Shown here one piece after another: positions 27,952 to 35,951 of a stretch of DNA of 64,000 nucleotides. The position numbers were made by a program, and so were the translations under genes. The notes under the pieces are model-generated. The model made no database searches. It was not told where the DNA came from and was given only the letters and a program-made list of their open reading frames with translations. How positions within the stretch are numbered: position 1 is the first letter of the stretch; each line of letters opens with the position of its first letter. Source of the DNA: Acidicapsa dinghuensis (GTDB taxonomy: Bacteria; Acidobacteriota; Terriglobia; Terriglobales; Acidobacteriaceae); contig NZ_JAGSYH010000008.1 of NCBI RefSeq assembly GCF_025685685.1, positions 207,005 to 271,004 of the forward strand, given 5' to 3'.

Positions 27952-28561
27952 CGCCAAACGCTTGAGCGACTTATCTGCTTCGACCACTAGCTGGCAATCC
28001 AGATTTCGAGATCTTTCAGAAGATAGTTTTGCCTTTTTGCTCGAACGAGGCTTTGAACTCAAAGCTCTCGATAACTTTCATCTCCGATACCAATCGAAGA
28101 CAGTCGCTTGCGACCTATTTTTTGAGCCCTTTGCGAATGAAATATCACTCTGGCTTTCGATCTGCGATTTTCCAAACGATCAGTTCGAACTGACCGATTA
28201 TCGCCGGTGGGCTCTCTCGAATGGTCAACCAGATTTTCCGACAATACCGTGCATCCCGGAAAGATCCGCCGATGGGCTCAAGAGACTTCTTGATGAATTC
28301 GCTGTAGTTGTCAAAGATCGTTCGGCTCCCCTGCTTGCCGGAAATCGAGCTGTGTATAGCGCGATGGATCAACTACGCACCGAATATCAGAAAATAGAAC
28401 GAGAAAAGGCAGCTCTCAATCGTATTCGTGTCGTAGGCGCAGCCTTCTGGAAGGATCGCAATCTGCGAGGAGTAGTTGAAACCTACAGCAGTATCGAAGA
28501 TAAGCTGCTGCCTTCCGAGCAAATGAAGTTGGAATACGCACGAAAGCATTTGGTTAAGTGA
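27944..28561 (+). CDS. Hypothetical protein between aroB and menG
   Basis: A protein of 205 residues overlapping the aroB stop by 8 bases and the menG start by 4 bases (GTGA), so it is translated from the same mRNA. It is soluble and mixed alpha/beta, with a helical segment AVYSAMDQLRTEYQKIEREK near residue 145 and a final KLLPSEQMKLEYARKHLVK. Codon use is clearly less G+C-rich than aroB and menG on either side. No family was recognised. The tight insertion into a biosynthetic operon suggests a later arrival. Confidence 0.75.
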   Translation: MDNAKRLSDLSASTTSWQSRFRDLSEDSFAFLLERGFELKALDNFHLRYQSKTVACDLFFEPFANEISLWLSICDFPNDQFELTDYRRWALSNGQPDFPTIPCIPERSADGLKRLLDEFAVVVKDRSAPLLAGNRAVYSAMDQLRTEYQKIEREKAALNRIRVVGAAFWKDRNLRGVVETYSSIEDKLLPSEQMKLEYARKHLVK

Positions 28562-29343
28562 CAAATTCATCTACAACTCGTACCGTTGCCGCCGGAGCTT
28601 CACCCGAAGGCGCTTCCGACGCAAACAGCGCCGCCGCAGCCGTGCGCCAGATGTTCAACTCCATCGCCCCGCGCTACGACCTGCTCAACCACGTCCTCTC
28701 AGCCAACATCGACCGCCTCTGGTGGTGGCGCACCGCCCGCCGCTTCCGCGCCATCCTCGCCAATCCCAACGCCGCCGTTCTCGACATCTGCTGCGGCACC
28801 GGCGACATGACCATGGCGCTGCTCAAGCGCCGTACGCCCGGCTCACGCCCCGTAATCGCCGCCGACTTTGCCCACCAGATGCTCGCCCGCGGAGCCCGCA
28901 AATTTGCCCGTTCGTTCGAGCGCCACGGCAGCGCCATCCCTCTCGAAGCCGACGCCCTGCACCTGCCGTTGCAATCCGGCTCGCTCGACCTCGTCACCAC
29001 TGCGTTCGGCTTCCGCAACCTCGCCAACTACCGCGAAGGTCTCATCGAATTCCGCCGCGTTCTCCGGCCCGGCGGCCAGCTAGGCATCCTCGACTTCAGC
29101 GAACCGGAGGGTCTGCTCGGCAAGCTCTACCATTTCTACTTCCACCGCGTGCTGCCGGCCATCGGCAGGCTTATCTGCGGCAAAGACGGCCCCTACAACT
29201 ACCTGCCTGCATCCGTGCAGAAGTTTCCGCCACCACCCGCCATGCTCGCCATGATGCGTGAAGCCGGCTTCACCAGCGTCTCCTGGATTCCCTACACCTT
29301 CGGCATCGCTGGCCTCTACATCGGCACCCGCAGTCAGGACTGA
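28558..29343 (+). CDS. menG: Demethylmenaquinone methyltransferase (MenG/UbiE)
   Basis: A protein of 261 residues with a GTG start inside the preceding stop (GTGA). It uses SAM to methylate demethylmenaquinone. Motifs: VRQMFNSIAPRYDLLNHVLS, SAM motif I VLDICCGTGDMTMALL, VTTAFGFRNLANYREGLIEF and RRVLRPGGQLGILDFSEPEG. A 35-residue Ala-rich N-terminal extension precedes the core. Menaquinone rather than ubiquinone as product is inferred from the likely taxon. Confidence 0.95.
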   Translation: MTNSSTTRTVAAGASPEGASDANSAAAAVRQMFNSIAPRYDLLNHVLSANIDRLWWWRTARRFRAILANPNAAVLDICCGTGDMTMALLKRRTPGSRPVIAADFAHQMLARGARKFARSFERHGSAIPLEADALHLPLQSGSLDLVTTAFGFRNLANYREGLIEFRRVLRPGGQLGILDFSEPEGLLGKLYHFYFHRVLPAIGRLICGKDGPYNYLPASVQKFPPPPAMLAMMREAGFTSVSWIPYTFGIAGLYIGTRSQD

Positions 29344-29358
29344 TGCCCGCCTCCCGCT

Positions 29359-30276
29359 CTACATCTCGCTGTGGCTCGGATTGAACAGCTCTTCCTCCGG
29401 CTCCACATGCACCAGCACCCGCGCCACGCGATTCACTTCGGCCAGCACGCAATCCTCCACCTTATGCCCAATCGTGTGCCCCGCCCGCACCGTCAGGCTG
29501 CCATTCACCACCACATGCAAATCCACGTAGTATCGAAAGCCCACCTTGCGCACAAAGCATTTTTCGAGGCCAATCACCCCCGGCACCGAAGCCGCCACCT
29601 TGCGCACATGCGCCTCGATATCCGGCGGCGGAGCCGTATCCAGAATCTCCTTGAGCGGCGCCTGCAACTGCCGCCATGCGTTGTACAAGATCACCGGCAC
29701 AGCACACAGCGCAGCCCAGTCATCTGCCGCAGGATTCTTCGTAATCAGCGCCACAGAAATCCCGACAAATGCAAAGACCGACGTGATCGCATCCGAAAGA
29801 TGATGCCACGCATCACTTTTCACTGCCGTGCTATCGATATCGCTCGCCACGCTCGACACGTAGCGCGCCAGCAATATCTTCAGCGCCACCACAACAACCA
29901 GCACATAGAGGGTGTAGGGTAACGGCAACAGATGCGGTGTCTGGATCAGCGAGACCGCCTCCAGCGCGATGAACAGCGCGGCCACACCCATGCCCACGCT
30001 GACAATCGCGGCGGCAACCGGCTCAGCCTTTCCATGCCCGTAGGGATGCTCCTTATCCGGTGGCTTCATCGCAAACCGCAATCCAAAGTACACCACCCCG
30101 GAACTGAACACATCCGAAAGCGACTCGACCCCATCCGCCACCAGTGCAAACGAATGCCCGATCACCCCCACCAGGCACTTGCAAAGCGCGAGAAAAAAGT
30201 TGCTCGCGATGCTAATCAGCGAGGAATGAAGCCCTCGCCGGACCTGCAACTCAATTTCTGCGCCATTATTCATCAA
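29359..30276 (-). CDS. Cation diffusion facilitator (CDF) transporter
   Basis: A protein of 305 residues with six predicted helices. Metal-site helices read HSFALVADGVESLSDVFSSG (helix 2, with D-x-x-x-D type ligands) and SDAWHHLSDAITSVFAFVGI (helix 5, HHLSD). The cytosolic C-terminal domain follows from about residue 210 (VRKVAASVPGVIGLEKCFVR, later GHKVEDCVL). It exports Zn2+, Fe2+ or Mn2+ by proton exchange; selectivity cannot be assigned by eye. Convergent with menG with a 15-base gap. The first codons hold two Met options. Confidence 0.94.
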   Translation of the reverse strand: MMNNGAEIELQVRRGLHSSLISIASNFFLALCKCLVGVIGHSFALVADGVESLSDVFSSGVVYFGLRFAMKPPDKEHPYGHGKAEPVAAAIVSVGMGVAALFIALEAVSLIQTPHLLPLPYTLYVLVVVVALKILLARYVSSVASDIDSTAVKSDAWHHLSDAITSVFAFVGISVALITKNPAADDWAALCAVPVILYNAWRQLQAPLKEILDTAPPPDIEAHVRKVAASVPGVIGLEKCFVRKVGFRYYVDLHVVVNGSLTVRAGHTIGHKVEDCVLAEVNRVARVLVHVEPEEELFNPSHSEM

Positions 30277-30475
30277 AACGATCCGGCGGGTTCCTCACCC
30301 GCTGCAATTCTATTATTGCCATGCTGTTGCCACGATTACGAACCCGCATCGCAGTGAATGCCACGGCAGCCAGGTCTTTCCGCCAGCGAGTTCCCCAGTT
30401 GTGGCAACCCCGCAGAAAAGCGCTGAGTCTAAGTCCTCAACGGAAGCGAAATCTTCCAGAAGGAGAGAGTAGTCT

Positions 30476-30592
30476 ATGGCCTTCAAGAGAATCGGTAACG
30501 AATCTCAGGAAGCGCAACAAGAAAACTCGAGGATCGAATGTGATAACGGACGGGTGAGGGAAACTCGGGCCGAGCTCGAACGAACTACCTAA
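30476..30592 (+). CDS. Possible 38-residue small protein inside RNA copy 1
   Basis: ATG at 30476 lies 10 bases after AAGGAG (30460-30465) and opens 38 codons beginning MAFKRIGNESQEAQQENSR, a very charged, helix-forming sequence. RNA copy 2 has no equivalent ATG or frame, and the shared purine-rich block alone could explain the ribosome-site look. It is listed as a weak alternative reading of this segment. Confidence 0.2.
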   Translation: MAFKRIGNESQEAQQENSRIECDNGRVRETRAELERTT

Positions 30593-30648
30593 ATCCGTTT
30601 CACGAGCACGATCCGGCCACCGAGCCGGACCTTCGAAAATACGGAAAA

Positions 30649-30684
30649 GCACAAGGGCGAGCTCGAAAGGACTCGCCCTTGTGC
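30649..30684 (+). terminator. Terminator hairpin of RNA copy 1
   Basis: GCACAAGGGCGAG (30649-30661) and CTCGCCCTTGTGC (30672-30684) make a perfect 13-bp stem around a 10-base loop. The following tail is only mildly T-rich (TATTTT about 15 bases on). The position directly after shared block iii, as in copy 2, supports its being the 3' end of the RNA. Confidence 0.6.
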
Positions 30685-30810
30685 ATTGCACGTGCTGTAT
30701 TTTGCACTCGGCAGCTTCTTATCTCCACATATTTCTCGCTATTAAGCCCTCGCAAATACCGAATCCACCTCTGCGGCTTGCAGTGAAATCATTTCCAAAC
30801 GCGGTTTATC

Positions 30811-30864
30811 TGTGGATTATGTGGATAAGTGACGGATTTGCACCGATTTCGGCTTATTTCCACA
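30811..30864. other. AT-rich patch with DnaA-box-like sites
   Basis: TGTGGATAA at 30820-30828 is an exact DnaA box (complement TTATCCACA). TGTGGATTA at 30811-30819 is one mismatch away and abuts it exactly 9 bases upstream. TTTCCACA at 30857-30864 and CTCCACA at 30723-30729 are looser matches. The surrounding 30690-30918 is the most AT-rich non-coding stretch in the window. It may be a replication-related site or simply the promoter region of RNA copy 2. Confidence 0.35.
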
Positions 30865-30918
30865 GAAAAAGGCAAATAAATACTCTACTTACAAAACTGA
30901 AATAGGTGTTTAATCAAT

Positions 30919-31277
30919 CTCAACGAAGAGTGATCTTCCAGAAGGAGCAAGTAGACGAAAAGCAGATAGACCGAGGCAGAAGGAACTTAGGAGAAAGAGT
31001 TAGACGAGCCGAAAGGCAAGACTAAGTTGAGTAACTTAGGAGAGCACTGCAGACGGGATCAGCGAGCAGGACAAACCGGAAGCTGGCGACAGTGAACGGG
31101 ACGGAATGCTAGTAAGCTTGCACGACGGATATGGTGTCGAGGCGTACAGGAAACTCAGGCTCTGCTTGGATGTCCGGTGCTAACCTGGCATGATGAAGTT
31201 GATCCGGTAACCGAATCGGACCTTCGAAAAAACGGAGCGTGAAGGGGCGAGGAACCGCAAGGTTCTCCGCCCCTTTC
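30919..31277 (+). ncRNA. Structured RNA candidate, copy 2 (longer)
   Basis: Same block order as copy 1: CTCAAC then GAAG-agtgat-CTTC and ATCTTCCAGAAGGAG at 30933-30947; AGGAAACTCAGGC near 31149; GATCCGGT-aaccga-ATCGGAC from 31201; CTTCGAAAAAACGGA; and a terminator-like hairpin. The distance between the outer blocks is about 110 bases longer than in copy 1. The insert is purine-rich and contains no open frame of note. The two RNAs are in tandem on the plus strand, separated by the AT-rich patch. Confidence 0.6.
31241..31277 (+). terminator. Terminator hairpin of RNA copy 2
   Basis: GAAGGGGCG and its partner CGCCCCTTTC (with AGGAACC/GGTTCT continuing the stem across a bulge) form a long GC-rich hairpin with loop GCAA. 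The stem sequence differs completely from that of copy 1, but position and form are the same. The remaining bases up to 31477 hold no feature I can support. Confidence 0.6.
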
Positions 31278-31477
31278 AGCGTTTATCGCCTGAAATCTCC
31301 ACTTACAAGAACAATCATTCGCTCCGCCCTATTCCAACCTATCTGGAACTCTCTAAAATCCTATCTACTGCCGCCATCCACTTAGCCTGATGCGATATGC
31401 CTGCCACTCCCGCCTCCTGCGACTTTTTAATCTATTTAGAATCAAATGGAAGGTATTTCAGGCCTTTGGAGGCCATC

Positions 31478-31915
31478 ATGATCGCTCGCAGCGACTGGAG
31501 TTCCGCAGAACCCAGCCCCGATATCTACCTTGGAAAAACGGACTCCGGCCACACCATCCGAATGGACGCATCCCCGCAGCATACCGGACCCAGCCCCATG
31601 GAAATGGTTCTTACCGCGCTTTGCGGCTGCACCTCCGTCGACGTCGTCCACATCCTGCAGAAAAAACGCCAGCCACTCGAATCGCTCACCGTCTCAGCCG
31701 AAGCCGAGAAGCGCAAAGATCCTCCCAACTACTTCACCAAAATCCATCTCACCTATACCGTGCGCGGCCAGAACGGCCAGCCCCTCAGCCGTAAAGCCGT
31801 CGAAGACGCCGTGGCCCTCTCCAAGGACAAGTATTGCTCCGTCTCCGCCATGCTCGAAAAATCCGCCGAGATCGACTTCGTCATCGACTACAACGACGTC
31901 GAACCGCTCCCATAA
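31478..31915 (+). CDS. OsmC/YhfA-type family protein
   Basis: A protein of 145 residues from the ATG at 31478, with GGAGG 5 bases before it; the frame extends upstream without similarity. The family pattern is clear: SPMEMVLTALCGCTSVDVVHIL with the redox Cys, SVSAEAEKRKD, and the second conserved Cys in KYCSVSAMLEKSAEI. OsmC proteins reduce organic hydroperoxides with paired cysteines in a dimer interface; the YhfA branch is less well understood. Cytosolic. A PASTA protein gene follows 57 bases later. Confidence 0.92.
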   Translation: MIARSDWSSAEPSPDIYLGKTDSGHTIRMDASPQHTGPSPMEMVLTALCGCTSVDVVHILQKKRQPLESLTVSAEAEKRKDPPNYFTKIHLTYTVRGQNGQPLSRKAVEDAVALSKDKYCSVSAMLEKSAEIDFVIDYNDVEPLP

Positions 31916-31972
31916 AACCCCTGAACACACCATGCCAACAGCCGCGCAGCCCCGTCGGCATACACTGACTCA

Positions 31973-32815
31973 GTGGTAAAGATTCGCATCCGGCCCGGCA
32001 GAATCCGCCTCCGTCCGATCCAGAGTTTTTTCGAGGGTGCCTTGCTGTTCGCGGCGCTCGTCCTCGTCGCGCTCGCGTCAGCCGTTCTGACCATGCAGTT
32101 CGCCATTCACGGTGCTGAAGTGCATGTGCCCAATCTGCGCGGCATGACCATCGCCGAGGCCCACAGCCAGACCGCTGGCCTGCGCCTCAATCTCGAAGTC
32201 GATAACCACTACTACTCCTCCGAGGTTGCCGCCGGACACATCCTCACCCAGTCCCCCGCCCCCAACTCCGTCGTCCGCCGCGACTGGCACGTCCGCGTCG
32301 CCGACAGCCTCGGCCCACAAAAGGTAGAGGTTCCCAACACCGTAGGCCTGCAGGAGAGAGTCGCCGGGCTCAATCTCCGCCATTCCAGTCTCGAAGAAGG
32401 CACCCCATCGCAGCTTCCCTGGTCTGCCTCCGATCCAGGCACCGTTCTGGCGCAAGACCCGCAAGCCAAAGCCCAGGGCATCGAAAAACCAAGCGTCAAT
32501 CTGCTTGTGGCCGCGCCTGATGACGCGCATGCAGACGGCTTCGTCATGCCTGACCTCAGCGGCCTACCCATCCTCACCGCGCAAGCCCTGCTCACCCACG
32601 TCGGCATCAAGTTCGACGCCCCCAAATTTCAGGATGTGCCGATTCCGAGCGTCTCCGGCACCGTAGTCCCTCTGCCGGCAAGTCCCACCGCCGCGCCACC
32701 AGTTCCGGCTCCAATCCACCCCTCAGCACCGCCAGGCGCCGTCATCGCCCAGTCGCCACCCGCCGGCTTCAAAGTCGATGTAGGCTCGACCGTCTCCCTC
32801 ACCGTCGCAAAGTAA
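31973..32815 (+). CDS. Membrane-anchored PASTA-domain protein
   Basis: A protein of 280 residues. A basic N-terminus and one helix (about residues 20-42, FEGALLFAALVLVALASAVL) anchor it. Three PASTA repeats follow: EVHVPNLRGMTIAEAHSQTA, KVEVPNTVGLQERVAGLNLR and GFVMPDLSGLPILTAQALL, with a Pro-rich insert in the third before GAVIAQSPPAGFKVDVGSTV. PASTA domains bind peptidoglycan fragments. No kinase or penicillin-binding domain is attached. It faces the rsmB-fmt-def-aroC cluster convergently, a neighbourhood where such proteins are often found. Confidence 0.92.
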   Translation: MVKIRIRPGRIRLRPIQSFFEGALLFAALVLVALASAVLTMQFAIHGAEVHVPNLRGMTIAEAHSQTAGLRLNLEVDNHYYSSEVAAGHILTQSPAPNSVVRRDWHVRVADSLGPQKVEVPNTVGLQERVAGLNLRHSSLEEGTPSQLPWSASDPGTVLAQDPQAKAQGIEKPSVNLLVAAPDDAHADGFVMPDLSGLPILTAQALLTHVGIKFDAPKFQDVPIPSVSGTVVPLPASPTAAPPVPAPIHPSAPPGAVIAQSPPAGFKVDVGSTVSLTVAK

Positions 32816-32823
32816 ACGCTATA

Positions 32824-32932
32824 GCATTTTCCGAATTGATGTAGACCGAAGTCGCGACTGTTGAGTGGATTTTTCCTCAAGAAAAATTCACCTGCAGCGC
32901 TTCCGGAAAGTTCACAGTAATTCGGAAAATGC
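32824..32932. repeat. Nested palindromic element between convergent genes
   Basis: GCATTTTCCGAATT (32824-32837) and AATTCGGAAAATGC (32919-32932) are perfect 14-bp inverted repeats. Inside sits GTGGATTTTTC-ctcaa-GAAAAATTCAC (32865-32891, 10 of 11 pairs), and the arms between can pair partly. The inner hairpin with A/T runs on both sides can act as a bidirectional terminator for the PASTA gene and rsmB. The long outer arms are more than a terminator needs and resemble a small palindromic transposon remnant. Confidence 0.6.
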
Positions 32933-32933
32933 C

Positions 32934-34424
32934 TTAAACCACCCGCTCCATCAACGCCGCAAAGAACCCATCGGTTTCGAGCTTTCGACCTGTTCCCGCA
33001 ACGCTCATCCCCGGCAACAGCAGCATCGCCCCCTCCGCCGTCAGCGATTGTACAATCGCCTCGCGTCCTGTCCCGGTTAGCCGCCCAAGCTCACTCATTC
33101 GCGATATCGGCTCCGACAGAGACACCTGCCGCCACCCCTCTACCTGACTCAGCACCTCGGCCACCACATCCTGGTTCTCTTCCGGCTCCAGCGAACACGT
33201 CGAATACACCACACGCACCCGCTTCCCCGGCTCCGTCACCCTCGCCGCATAGGTCAACACGCTTTTCAGAATCTCGCATTGCTGCTCATGATGCCGCACC
33301 AGATCCGCGGCTCCGAGCCGATGACGAATCTCCGGATTCCGCCCCAGCGTTCCCGTCCCACTGCAAGGCACATCCACCAGAATCAGATCGAAACCATCTA
33401 AAGGGCCCTCCAGTACACCATCCGTATCAAGCCCCGCCACACTCAGCCCCGCGTCATTCAGCCCTGCTGCATCGCCATGCACCACTGCAATCCACCCGTA
33501 CACTTCAGGAGCAGCCTCCGCATCCGCCTGCACCCTGCGCCGCAGTGCCTCACATCGCTCAGGATGCAACTCCAGAGCTGTGATCGCAGCCAGCGGCCAT
33601 CGCTCCGCCAGAATCAGCGTCTTCCCACCCGGCGCGGCACAGCAATCCAGAATCCTCTCAGGCGACTCCACAGCAGCCGCAGCCAGTTCCCCGATCAACT
33701 GCGACCCCTCATCCTGAATCCTCACCGCTGCATCGGTAAGTGTCGCTGCGCTCAGAGAGCCTTCAATCACTGTTCGGGCCGCCGTGAGCAAACCTCCAGC
33801 CGCAAGCTGAATTCCCTTCTGAGTCAGATCGCCTTCCGTCTCGCGTCCAACCACCCGGACCACGAGATCAGGCTGCTCCTGCCCATGCCCGCAAATCTCC
33901 CGCGCAGCCACCATCCCGTAGAATCGCGCCCACCGCTCCACCATCCACGCCGGATGTGCCGTCGCCTCAGCCAACGCCTTTGCATCCAAGTTTCCCGGAA
34001 GCCTCCACGCCGACAGCTTCGGCCACGTCGCCGCTTTGCGCAGTACTGCATTTACCATCCGCGCGGCAAAGCTATGCCCCGATGCCTTGCAAATCTCCAC
34101 GCTCTCGTTGATCGCTGCATGCGTCGGCACCCGCTCCAGAAACAGAAGCTGAAAGGCGCCCATCCGCAGGGCCGTTTGCACTTCAATGTCAAGCCGCACA
34201 TTGGGCTTCGCCAGCAACGGACGCATCATCCCATCCAGCCGAATCTGCCAGCGCAGCACCCCCAGCACCAGCGCGGTGCAAAGCCCTCGATCCGCCACCG
34301 ATAGTGCATCCACACGGCTTGACCGTAGCAGATCGTCCGCATGCGCTCCCGAGCGCTCCACTTCGAAAAGAATGCGAAATGCCTCGCGCCGCGCCGGCGA
34401 AATAGCCGCCTTGCTCGCGGCCAT
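32934..34424 (-). CDS. rsmB: 16S rRNA m5C967 methyltransferase RsmB
   Basis: A protein of 496 residues from the ATG at 34424, which shares one base with the fmt stop (TGATG); a GTG three bases earlier is the alternative. The N-terminal NusB-like domain (residues 10-140) contains ALVLGVLRWQIRLDGMM. The methyltransferase domain has ILDCCAAPGGKTLILAE (SAM site), LILVDVPCSGTGTLGRNPEI (first catalytic Cys) and VVYSTCSLEPEENQ (second Cys). Last gene of the aroC-def-fmt-rsmB run. Confidence 0.95.
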   Translation of the reverse strand: MAASKAAISPARREAFRILFEVERSGAHADDLLRSSRVDALSVADRGLCTALVLGVLRWQIRLDGMMRPLLAKPNVRLDIEVQTALRMGAFQLLFLERVPTHAAINESVEICKASGHSFAARMVNAVLRKAATWPKLSAWRLPGNLDAKALAEATAHPAWMVERWARFYGMVAAREICGHGQEQPDLVVRVVGRETEGDLTQKGIQLAAGGLLTAARTVIEGSLSAATLTDAAVRIQDEGSQLIGELAAAAVESPERILDCCAAPGGKTLILAERWPLAAITALELHPERCEALRRRVQADAEAAPEVYGWIAVVHGDAAGLNDAGLSVAGLDTDGVLEGPLDGFDLILVDVPCSGTGTLGRNPEIRHRLGAADLVRHHEQQCEILKSVLTYAARVTEPGKRVRVVYSTCSLEPEENQDVVAEVLSQVEGWRQVSLSEPISRMSELGRLTGTGREAIVQSLTAEGAMLLLPGMSVAGTGRKLETDGFFAALMERVV

Positions 34425-35380
34425 CACTCGAGCCGCGTTCCCACAGCCGCCGGATTCCCTCGCAGAAAGTCTGCTGCGCTCATTCTGTTACGTCCTTCCG
34501 GTTGCACTTCCAGAAATTCCAGCGCACTCCCGCTGGCACAGCCCACCAGCATCCGCTGCCCATCGATACGAACCTCGCCCGGAGTAAACCCCGGAACCAC
34601 CGCCGCCGTCCCATCGACCTGCATCATTCGATGCACAATCAGCTTCTTCCCCTCCAGCAGCGCAAACGCCCCAGGCCACGGTTGAAATCCGCGCCAGCGG
34701 TTAAACAACTCCGAAGCCTTCCGCGCAGCAAAATCCATGCGTCCATCTTCCCGCGTCAGAATCGGCGCCAGCGTCGCCAGCGCATGATTCTGCGCCTCCG
34801 GCACAATCGTTCCATCCGCAAGCCCAGCCAGCGTATCCAGCACAAGCGGCGCGCCCTTCTCTGCCAATATCGGAAACATCTCCGCCGCCGTCTGTTCCGG
34901 CCCAATAGGAATCACCTGCTGCAGCAGCATCGGCCCGGTATCCAGACCCTCCTCCAGCAGCATCGTGGTGTTGCCCGTCTCCGTCTCGCCGTTGGCTACC
35001 GCCCACTGAATCGGCGCAGCCCCACGATACTTCGGCAGCAGCGAACCATGCAGATTGATGCACCCCAGCCGCGGCAGCGCCAGCATCCACGCCGGAATAA
35101 TGCGTCCGTACGCCACCACCACAATCGCATCCGGCCTGATCTCCTCAAGCCGCTCGCGAAACTCCACATTGTTCTTGATCTTTTCCGGCTGCGTCACAGT
35201 CAGCCCGTGTTTCAACGCCGTCTGCTTCACCGGCGGAGCCGTCATCACCTGCTTGCGCCCCACCGGCCGATCCGGCTGGCTCACCACCAGCGCAATCTCA
35301 TGCCCGGCGGCAATCAGCGCCTCCAGCGTGGGCACAGCAAACTCCGGCGTTCCACAAAAAACCAGCTTCAAAGCCGCCAC
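34424..35380 (-). CDS. fmt: Methionyl-tRNA formyltransferase Fmt
   Basis: A protein of 318 residues. It formylates initiator Met-tRNA with 10-formyl-THF. Motifs: LVFCGTPEFAVPTLEALIAA, the catalytic stretch CINLHGSLLPKYRGAAPIQW (Asn, His) and GDT-equivalent ETGNTTMLLEEGLDTGP. Note GNTTM where most Fmt proteins have G(V/I)TTM or T-x-M; the rest is normal. The C-terminal OB-like domain is present. Overlaps rsmB by one base; def lies 13 bases upstream. Confidence 0.96.
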   Translation of the reverse strand: MAALKLVFCGTPEFAVPTLEALIAAGHEIALVVSQPDRPVGRKQVMTAPPVKQTALKHGLTVTQPEKIKNNVEFRERLEEIRPDAIVVVAYGRIIPAWMLALPRLGCINLHGSLLPKYRGAAPIQWAVANGETETGNTTMLLEEGLDTGPMLLQQVIPIGPEQTAAEMFPILAEKGAPLVLDTLAGLADGTIVPEAQNHALATLAPILTREDGRMDFAARKASELFNRWRGFQPWPGAFALLEGKKLIVHRMMQVDGTAAVVPGFTPGEVRIDGQRMLVGCASGSALEFLEVQPEGRNRMSAADFLRGNPAAVGTRLE

Positions 35381-35393
35381 CGGAGCCTCCGCT

Positions 35394-35903
35394 CTACCAC
35401 TCGCCCGCGCGCTGCATCTTGCGTATCTTACGCAGCGCCAGGTCGCGCTTCAGCGCACTGATGCGAAAGATGAACAGCACTCCATCCAGATGATCGATCT
35501 CGTGCTGCATGCAGCGCGACAGCAGTTCCTCGCCCTCGGCTTCAAACCACTTGCCGTTCTCATCCTGCGCGCGAATCTTCACCTTCGCCGAACGCACCAC
35601 CTTCTCGCGAATCTCCGGAAAGCTCAGGCAGCCCTCTTCCTCATACAGCTTGCCCTCGCGATACGTAATCTCCGGATTGATCAGCACCATCTTCTGCTCC
35701 GGCTCCTTGCCGCAGCTCAGGTCAATCACCGTCACCCGCTTCGATACGCCCACTTGCGGAGCCGCCAGCCCAATCCCCTGCGCCGCATACATCGTCTCGA
35801 ACATATCGGCGACAAACTGCCGCAGCTCGTCATTGAACTCCGTCACAGGCTCGCCCGGCTGCTGCAGCACGGGCTCGGGATATTTCACAATCGTCAGAAT
35901 CAT
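35394..35903 (-). CDS. def: Peptide deformylase Def
   Basis: A protein of 169 residues from the ATG at 35903 (MILTIVKYPEPVLQQPGEPV); the frame reaches 35936 but the extension is not family-like. Three defining motifs: GIGLAAPQVG (here QGIGLAAPQVG), EEGCLSFPE with the metal Cys, and MQHEIDHLDG with HExxH. It removes the formyl group placed by Fmt and is encoded directly before it, the usual pairing. Confidence 0.97.
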   Translation of the reverse strand: MILTIVKYPEPVLQQPGEPVTEFNDELRQFVADMFETMYAAQGIGLAAPQVGVSKRVTVIDLSCGKEPEQKMVLINPEITYREGKLYEEEGCLSFPEIREKVVRSAKVKIRAQDENGKWFEAEGEELLSRCMQHEIDHLDGVLFIFRISALKRDLALRKIRKMQRAGEW

Positions 35904-35951
35904 CGCACGTCTAGCTTGGCGCCCTGCCGGGTGCATCGCCCGGCCAATGCG

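Larger units (their letters stand above)
30436..30684 (+). ncRNA. Structured RNA candidate, copy 1
   Basis: In a gene-poor stretch of 1.2 kb. Shared blocks with the copy at 30919-31277, in the same order: (i) CTCAAC, then a small hairpin with stem GAAG/CTTC leading into ATCTTCCAGAAGGAG (30451-30465); (ii) GGAAACTCGGGC (30559-30570); (iii) GATCCGGC-caccga-GCCGGAC (from 30610) plus CTTCGAAAATACGGA; (iv) a strong 3' hairpin. Blocks ii and iii are 51 bases apart in both copies. The hairpin in iii changes C-G to T-A between copies. A cis or trans RNA role is inferred; the family is not one I can name. The gap 30277-30435 shows nothing else. Confidence 0.6.
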
